Part shown: in pieces, positions 59,753 through 64,000 of the stretch
How positions within the stretch are numbered: the first letter of the stretch is position 1
Layout of the letters: each line of letters opens with the position of its first letter
DNA from: Prevotellaceae bacterium UBA6974
GTDB lineage: Bacteria; Bacteroidota; Bacteroidia; Bacteroidales; Bacteroidaceae
DNA: 64,000 nt
Reading direction: 5' to 3'
Assembly (NCBI GenBank): GCA_002450165.1
Contig: DJYQ01000012.1
Coordinates: 1-64,000, forward strand
Program-made: the position numbers and the translations under genes
Notes under the pieces: generated by a model
Seen by the model: only the letters and a program-made list of their open reading frames with translations
Told to the model about the DNA's origin: nothing
Databases searched by the model: none

Positions 59753-60785
59753 TGTCAAACAAGTCTCCCTGCAAGGGGTTACCATAACGGTTTCCCATCG
59801 AACGTCCCAGATGTGAATATGCCAATTCCGTAACCTCACGTCCACGAGGTGTTCGCTTTATGAATCCCTCCTTTATCAGGAAAGGCTCATATACTTCTTC
59901 GATAGTTCCGCCATCCTCGCCAATCGCCGTTGCTATGGTGTTGATTCCCACGGGTCCGCCCTTGAATTTATCTATTATTGTCAACAGTATCTTATTGTCA
60001 ATCTCGTCCAGGCCATAACGGTCTATATTCAATGCTTCCAAGGCAAAACGGGCAATGGCAAGGTCTATTTTGCCGTTACCCTTCACCTGTGCAAAGTCAC
60101 GCACACGACGCAACAGGGCATTCGCGATACGAGGAGTACCGCGGCTACGGCTTGCAATCTCTGCTGCAGCCTTGCTGTCTATTGACAGACCCAGTATGCC
60201 GGCACTGCGCTCGATTATCCTTTGCAAGGTCCGGGCATCGTAATATTCCAGATGCAGATTAATACCGAAACGGGCACGCAACGGAGCCGTCAGCAGACCG
60301 CTGCGCGTCGTTGCCCCTACCAAGGTAAACGGAGCCAGGTCAATCTGTATGCTGCGTGCGCTGGGCCCCTTGTCTATCATTATGTCAATGCGATAATCCT
60401 CCATCGCACTGTACAGATATTCCTCAACCACAGGGCTCAGACGATGTATCTCATCGATAAACAGTACATCATTGGGCTCCAGGCTGGTCAGTATTCCTGC
60501 CAAATCACCAGGCTTGTCCAAAACAGGCCCGCTTGTCAGTTTGAATCCGACCCCCAACTCATTCGCAATGATATTGGACAATGTCGTCTTGCCCAATCCC
60601 GGAGGACCATGCAACAAGGTATGGTCCAAGGGTTCGCCGCGATATTTTGCCGCCTCGACAAAGATTTGCAGGTTATCCACAACCTTCGCCTGACCGCTGA
60701 AATCCTCAAACTTCAGCGGGCGTAATGCCTGCTCAAAGTCCTTCTCCTTCAGCCTGCCCTGTTCTCTGATATCAAAATCTTCCAT
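59742..60785 (-). CDS. ruvB: Holliday junction branch migration helicase RuvB
   Basis: From the ATG at 60785 (MEDFDIREQGRLKEKDFEQA) the AAA+ motor has 347 residues, with Walker A GPPGLGKTT, Walker B FIDEIH, sensor 1 GATTRSG and the C-terminal winged helix GFIKRTPRGREVTE. It drives branch migration with RuvA. The TTG 12 bp upstream is rejected because it lies inside the -7 box. The promoter (60795-60825) leaves a leader of only about 5 nt. Confidence 0.96.
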   Translation of the reverse strand: MEDFDIREQGRLKEKDFEQALRPLKFEDFSGQAKVVDNLQIFVEAAKYRGEPLDHTLLHGPPGLGKTTLSNIIANELGVGFKLTSGPVLDKPGDLAGILTSLEPNDVLFIDEIHRLSPVVEEYLYSAMEDYRIDIMIDKGPSARSIQIDLAPFTLVGATTRSGLLTAPLRARFGINLHLEYYDARTLQRIIERSAGILGLSIDSKAAAEIASRSRGTPRIANALLRRVRDFAQVKGNGKIDLAIARFALEALNIDRYGLDEIDNKILLTIIDKFKGGPVGINTIATAIGEDGGTIEEVYEPFLIKEGFIKRTPRGREVTELAYSHLGRSMGNRYGNPLQGDLFDNDN

Positions 60786-60794
60786 TACTACGGG

Positions 60795-60825
60795 CAAAGA
60801 TACAAATTAGGTCGTGAATAACAAA
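60795..60825 (-). promoter_or_regulatory. Promoter of ruvB, near-leaderless
   Basis: On the minus strand there is a -33 TTTG (plus-strand CAAA 60822-60825), a 19-bp spacer and a -7 box TATCTTTG (plus-strand CAAAGATA 60795-60802). The ATG at 60785 is 9 bp beyond the box, so the mRNA leader is only a few nucleotides. Confidence 0.7.
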
Positions 60826-60898
60826 ACAAAAACAGGTGTTTTTCTCTTTCGTTCCGGAAAGTGATTTACAATTAATCTTTCAGCTACCATTTGGGTAT

Positions 60899-62101
60899 CT
60901 ACTCTTTACCTGCTTTTATCAGAATATGTTGTCCGTCTGCAACTGTAGTTGCAAACAGATATACATCGCCTCCGTCCTTCAGTTTTAGCCTTTTGCGCAA
61001 GTCATCCACAGTAGTGGGGAAATTGCGTATGGCAATATTGGCCTTCGAAACGCCGCTCAGCATTTTCTTAATATCTTTTTTGTCGAAAGTACTTGTATCA
61101 TGCACACGGAAACTGCGTCCCGGAAAATTCGCTGCGACCCTGTCGCTTGTAAACAAATTGCTCATGGCATGCAGTTTCTTAACGCCATATTCCACGCAGA
61201 GAGCATCCTGTACTCCAGCCTTCAGTATGCTGGCGTTAGGCTCGTACAGATACTGCGAAATGCCATTCGTTATTTCGGGTGTATCTACGGGCCCGCTATG
61301 ACGAAAAATATCAATTTTATCGGCAATGTTTACGCAATATATGATGGGGTAGGGCACTTCTTTTCCAGTCATGACCAGCAGCAGTTCCTTGCATTCGCCG
61401 CGAACGCTTATAACATGAACCTCGCTAACACCCCTCAGACTTCTCAATGCCTGCGTGATATCCAGCATCGGTGATAGTTTGGCGATAACCACCTTTGCCC
61501 GTTCCATTAACGTATCCTGTAACTCCACTATATCTGGCACACAATCTCTCAGTGCAACCATCTTGCGCCCTGCATTATCACGGCGTGCAGGATCTACATA
61601 TATCAGTCTTTGGTGGTCTGCCTTCAGTCTCTTAGTCAGGAACTCCGCACAATCCGCATTCACTACATCCACGTTTTCAAGATTCAGAACGGGTATGTTA
61701 TGTTTCATTATCCCACATAAATCCGACTGCTTTTCAACGTAAACAGCATGGCTGAAATGGCGAGCCATGTAACAGAAATCCACACCATATCCTCCGGTCA
61801 AATCAACCATTTCGTCACAATAAGCCTCACCGCCCATCACACGCACTGCAACCTGTGCCTTGTATTGTGCAGTCTCTTGACTGCTACATTGTTCCATGGA
61901 GATACGCTGAGGGAACCACACGTCCGTTTTAGCCTTTCCGTTCTCATCCACAGCCCACAATGGCAACTTACGGCAAGCCGTCTGCCAACCCTCAATCTGC
62001 TGCAGACACCATCGCAGGTCCACGCCATCAGGACACGGCCTCAACGCCAACTCCCGGACATTATCCCTCCGATGCAGATTTATGAATTCCCGATTATGCA
62101 T
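60899..62101 (-). CDS. Class I SAM-dependent methyltransferase, THUMP-like domain family
   Basis: The 400-residue protein starts EFINLHRRDNVRELALRP, the usual N-terminus of this Bacteroidetes family. It has SAM motif I in VDLTGGYGVDF, motif IV-like YVDPARRDN, and a C-terminal THUMP-like region (about 320-400). It probably methylates RNA; the target is unknown. The start codon ATGCATAAT is provided by the AT-rich 7-bp repeat that separates it from ribF (6 bp upstream), so the repeat has become coding sequence. Confidence 0.85.
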   Translation of the reverse strand: MHNREFINLHRRDNVRELALRPCPDGVDLRWCLQQIEGWQTACRKLPLWAVDENGKAKTDVWFPQRISMEQCSSQETAQYKAQVAVRVMGGEAYCDEMVDLTGGYGVDFCYMARHFSHAVYVEKQSDLCGIMKHNIPVLNLENVDVVNADCAEFLTKRLKADHQRLIYVDPARRDNAGRKMVALRDCVPDIVELQDTLMERAKVVIAKLSPMLDITQALRSLRGVSEVHVISVRGECKELLLVMTGKEVPYPIIYCVNIADKIDIFRHSGPVDTPEITNGISQYLYEPNASILKAGVQDALCVEYGVKKLHAMSNLFTSDRVAANFPGRSFRVHDTSTFDKKDIKKMLSGVSKANIAIRNFPTTVDDLRKRLKLKDGGDVYLFATTVADGQHILIKAGKE

Positions 62102-62125
62102 TATGAATTATGAATTATGCATTGT
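62085..62125. repeat. ATTATGCATTATGAATT repeat at a gene junction
   Basis: The repeat fills the ribF-methyltransferase junction. On the minus strand it encodes the last residues of RibF (TMHNS and stop) and the first of the methyltransferase (MHNREF). The same sequence family occurs at 5160-5233 and 10350-10385. Confidence 0.75.
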
Positions 62126-62977
62126 GCGTTGTGCCTCCTCCAAGTCTTTCCTAATCTGGGCCTTCAATTCGTTCAGCGAATCAAATTTTCGCTCATCACG
62201 GATACGCCTTACAAACTGTATCGTCAGCCTCTCTCCATACAGATTCCCCGTATATCCAATCAGATGAACCTCAATCGTGCGGTCTTTGCCGTTATCCAAT
62301 GTCGGACGCGTACCGATGTTCAGTATTCCCGTGTACGACTGATTTACCCTTACCTCATACACACCGTCCTTGGGAATCAGTTTCTCTTTGCAAACCTCGA
62401 TATTGGCAGTGGGGAACCCCAATTCGCGTCCGATTCTATGACCAGCAACTACTATACCACTGATACAGAAGGGATGCCCTAGCAGGGCTTCTGCCTTGAC
62501 AATATCCCCCGACATCAGAAATTTACGGCATTCCGTACTGCTTGCATGCACATCAGCCAGTTCTCGGGCACGTATTACCTCGATGCCACACTCGTTACCC
62601 CATTGTAGGTATTGGTCGAATGAACCACCTCCGTGCCCGAATTTGTGGTCATACCCCATGACCAGCACACCTACTCCCAACTGTTCCTTCAGCACCTTCT
62701 TCATGAAATCACGTGCCGTCAGCAACATCATTTCGCTGTTAAAATCCAGGAACTCTATCTTGTCAATGCCAGTAGCCGTAAGTAACTCCCTGCGTTCATC
62801 GTTGGTGGTAAGCAGGTTGGGTACAAACTGTGGGGCAATAATACATTTGGGATGCCTGTCCATAGTTACCACCATAGTTTGCAAACCACGAGCTTGAGCA
62901 ATCTCCAGAACTTGGTTAATCAAGCACCTGTGCCCAAGGTGAACACCATCAAAAAAACCTATCGTTGCTACAAACAT
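62108..62977 (-). CDS. ribF: Bifunctional riboflavin kinase/FAD synthetase
   Basis: The 289-residue protein has an N-terminal nucleotidyltransferase with ATIGFFDGVHLGHR (HxGH-type) and a C-terminal riboflavin kinase (GRELGFPTANIEV, DGVYEVRV, ILNIGTRPT). It makes FMN and FAD. It is slightly shorter than usual (about 305-315), as it begins directly at the first strand. A -7 box TAATTTTG (plus-strand CAAAATTA 62983-62990) lies only 5 bp before the ATG at 62977, so the transcript may be leaderless. The C-terminus is formed by a dispersed repeat. Confidence 0.94.
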   Translation of the reverse strand: MFVATIGFFDGVHLGHRCLINQVLEIAQARGLQTMVVTMDRHPKCIIAPQFVPNLLTTNDERRELLTATGIDKIEFLDFNSEMMLLTARDFMKKVLKEQLGVGVLVMGYDHKFGHGGGSFDQYLQWGNECGIEVIRARELADVHASSTECRKFLMSGDIVKAEALLGHPFCISGIVVAGHRIGRELGFPTANIEVCKEKLIPKDGVYEVRVNQSYTGILNIGTRPTLDNGKDRTIEVHLIGYTGNLYGERLTIQFVRRIRDERKFDSLNELKAQIRKDLEEAQRTMHNS

Positions 62978-63010
62978 GGCGTCAAAATTATAAAAAAATC
63001 TCCATTTCTA

Positions 63011-63040
63011 TTGCAGACTAAATAAAAAGTTATACCTTTG
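63011..63040 (+). promoter_or_regulatory. Promoter of the tRNA gene
   Basis: A -33 TTG (63011-63013), a 19-bp spacer and a -7 box TACCTTTG (63033-63040) precede the tRNA by 21 bp. Confidence 0.65.
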
Positions 63041-63061
63041 CACTTGGAATTAACATTCTGC

Positions 63062-63135
63062 GGACTTGTAGCTCAGTTGGTTAGAGCAACAGACTCATAA
63101 TCTGGAGGTCCCAGGTTCAAGCCCTGGCTGGTCCA
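63062..63135 (+). tRNA. tRNA with anticodon CAT (probably elongator Met)
   Basis: A 74-nt cloverleaf fits: acceptor GGACTTG/CTGGTCC (one G-U and one U-U mismatch), D arm GCTC...GAGC, anticodon loop CTCATAA, variable loop AGGTC, T arm CCAGG-TTCAAGC-CCTGG and discriminator A63135. CCA is not encoded. The anticodon stem ends in an A-G mismatch. CAT could be Met or, if lysidine-modified, Ile2; the acceptor and body resemble elongator tRNA-Met more. Confidence 0.9.
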
Positions 63136-63140
63136 CGATG

Positions 63141-63185
63141 AAAATCAGTAACTTAGAAGAAATTCAAGTTGCTGATTTTTCGTTT
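63141..63185 (+). terminator. Terminator after the tRNA
   Basis: AAAATCAGTAACTT (63141-63154) pairs with AAGTTGCTGATTTT (63166-63179) over 14 bp with one U-G pair, followed by T-rich sequence. It starts 5 bp after the tRNA. Confidence 0.8.
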
Positions 63186-63243
63186 TGCGAAAACAATGCG
63201 AAAACAAGTCGTTTGAGACCGATAGGGTTCTGACAACAATGCA

Positions 63244-63555
63244 TCATTCTCCGGAAAAGTATTCCTTTGCCAAGTCAATGGCATCTAAACGTAGTTTTTC
63301 GTCCTCTTCCTTTAAGATGGCATACACTCCATCAGCCAGCCATAGTTTCATCAGTTCCCTCTCATCAACCTTATACAGCTCTGCTAACTTTGGAACCTGA
63401 TCGCGTTTTACACGTCTCGCTCCCAATTCCATCTTACTATACATAGGCATGTCCGTCTCCAGTAACTTAGCTAACTGCCGTTGCTTCAATCCTTGCTCCA
63501 GTCTCATGGCCTTTATCTTCGGGCCAAACATGCCATAAATTCTTTTATCCTTCAT
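63244..63555 (-). CDS. XRE-family helix-turn-helix regulator
   Basis: The 103-residue protein has an N-terminal HTH (KIKAMRLEQGLKQRQLAKLL then YSKMELGARR) and a helical tail (VDERELMKLWLADGVYAIL). Similar proteins in Bacteroides often lie beside DNA methyltransferase or restriction genes and act as controller proteins; that is recall, not proof. It lies downstream of the tRNA in opposite orientation, and after a gene cut by the window edge on the same strand. The gap to that gene holds an 11-bp repeat. Confidence 0.85.
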   Translation of the reverse strand: MKDKRIYGMFGPKIKAMRLEQGLKQRQLAKLLETDMPMYSKMELGARRVKRDQVPKLAELYKVDERELMKLWLADGVYAILKEEDEKLRLDAIDLAKEYFSGE

Positions 63556-63592
63556 ATCTTTGTATCGTTGTTAGTCATCAATTAGGCTCAAT

Positions 63593-63641
63593 TACCAGAA
63601 CTTGTCCTGAGCATGTCCTGGACTTGTCCTGTGGTTCTGTC
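63593..63641. repeat. Short 11-bp-period array (locus F)
   Basis: GTCCTG recurs at 63604, 63615 and 63626, 11 bp apart (units acttgtcctga, gcatgtcctgg, acttgtcctgt), with a weaker fourth unit. It lies between the XRE regulator and the truncated gene. Confidence 0.65.
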
Positions 63642-63688
63642 ATCTCCAAACGAGATTGTAATTCCGCTTGCCAGAAGCCTATGAGGCA

Positions 63689-64000
63689 TCATTTCACAAT
63701 CTCAATTTTCCAGCCCATGTTAAGAGCCTTGTTGATTTTATCCAACATCTTCTTTTTGTCTTTGGTGCTGCTATGGGTGAGGACATAAAGGCCTGGTGCT
63801 GCTTCACGTTGAGCATGACCATACTTTTTGTCCTTGGTGGTAGAGACAACATTGATGCGGCAGAACCGAACATCCAACTCACGTACCCTCATCAAGCCCG
63901 CTTCTATGATAGCAGCAGTAAAGGTGGTGGCAGCATCGTGCTCTTGGAGTATTGAGCCGTCTTTCCTTCGGATGCAAAGCCCTGTCTTCGGAGCAATCTG
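63689..64000 (-). CDS. 3' part of an unrecognised gene, cut by the window edge
   Basis: The minus-strand frame is open from the window end at 64000 to the TGA at 63689-63691, giving 103 residues. It contains QIAPKTGLCIRRKDGS, IIEAGLMRVRELDVRF and a lysine-rich end (STKDKKKMLDKINKAL, then WKIEIVK). Internal starts at 63895 or so are less likely because the frame continues upstream without stop. No known domain was recognised. Context next to an XRE regulator suggests an accessory or defence-type gene, which is a guess. Confidence 0.6.
   Translation of the reverse strand, partial: QIAPKTGLCIRRKDGSILQEHDAATTFTAAIIEAGLMRVRELDVRFCRINVVSTTKDKKYGHAQREAAPGLYVLTHSSTKDKKKMLDKINKALNMGWKIEIVK

Noticed and set aside
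59752..59845. 31-residue extension of the first deoxynucleoside kinase
   Set aside because: It is out-of-frame ruvB sequence, and the P-loop protein starts naturally at the ATG at 59752.
60676..60684. DnaA box TTATCCACA, possible origin
   Set aside because: A single match inside the ruvB coding sequence, with no cluster of boxes and no AT-rich unwinding element.
63668..63955. Plus-strand ORF near the right edge
   Set aside because: The opposite strand carries a longer frame, open to the window end, with more protein-like composition.

Overview
The window looks like chromosomal DNA from a member of the Bacteroidales, most likely Prevotella-like. The reasons are the promoter style (a -7 box TAnnTTTG, often with a -33 TTG/TTTG), a BspA-type leucine-rich-repeat surface protein, proteins ending in short type IX secretion (T9SS) sorting tails of the 'YDLSGR' type, a periplasmic family-2 beta-galactosidase, a fused SpmA/SpmB protein, and gene orders mnmG-apt-uvrC-dtd and topA-aroK-speA-argB-ECF sigma. 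Most of the window is core genome. No transposase, integrase, CRISPR array or rRNA was seen.

Layout. 0.3-5.7 kb: an AAA/DUF4143 ATPase, a BspA-like protein, a broken BspA/dockerin remnant and repeat-rich spacers. 5.7-11.5 kb: a three-gene RND efflux operon (membrane fusion protein, pump, outer membrane factor). 11.6-14.5 kb: an Lrp/AsnC regulator divergent from metY, then cysK. 15-18.6 kb: a short DNA polymerase I that seems to lack proofreading, and a polyprenyl synthase. 18.8-24.9 kb: a minus-strand operon mnmG-apt-uvrC-dtd-MazG-like-deoC, with a near-perfect parS site at the mnmG stop codon. 25.1-28.6 kb: frdCAB. 29-34.5 kb: an operon of beta-galactosidase, YD-repeat-like lipoprotein and PfkB kinase. 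34.7-41.3 kb: topA-aroK-speA-argB-ECF sigma-anti-sigma, genes touching or nearly so. 41.4-43.4 kb: an NfeD-like protein and a flotillin. 43.5-49 kb: the SpmA/SpmB fusion, a TonB-dependent receptor with a secreted DUF362 protein, and a Rid-family protein. 49.1-52.6 kb: tcdA, then an ATP-grasp ligase, an esterase and a divergent S51 peptidase. 52.7-56 kb: a cobalamin riboswitch followed by two T9SS-tailed surface proteins and a 60-residue protein. 56-63 kb: endonuclease I, a flippase, two tandem deoxynucleoside kinases, ruvB, a THUMP-like methyltransferase and ribF. 63-64 kb: tRNA(CAT), an XRE regulator and a gene cut by the window edge.

Two signals stand out. (1) At least six intergenic spacers carry arrays with a strict 11-bp period. 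The unit sequence differs at each locus but the period is always 11 bp, and two arrays switch orientation part-way, making large imperfect palindromes. (2) A cobalamin riboswitch controls not a transporter but secreted DUF4465-type and related surface proteins with T9SS tails, which suggests a cell-surface B12-capture module. A second repeat class, built from a 7-bp ATTATGA-like unit, sits at gene boundaries and supplies start and stop codons to neighbouring genes.

Gene-free stretches over 300 bases: 1-313 (11-bp array at 140-205 and the -7 box of the ATPase; nothing recognised in 1-139), 1526-1944 (11-bp array and a hairpin), 4423-5231 (promoter, 11-bp array, a doubtful small ORF, a strong plus-strand terminator, 7-bp repeats), 28644-28977 (terminator and inverted 11-bp array), 52617-53008 (riboswitch). 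Starts were moved from the longest possible ORF where a signal peptide, family N-terminus or an overlapping -7 box showed the longer form to be false.
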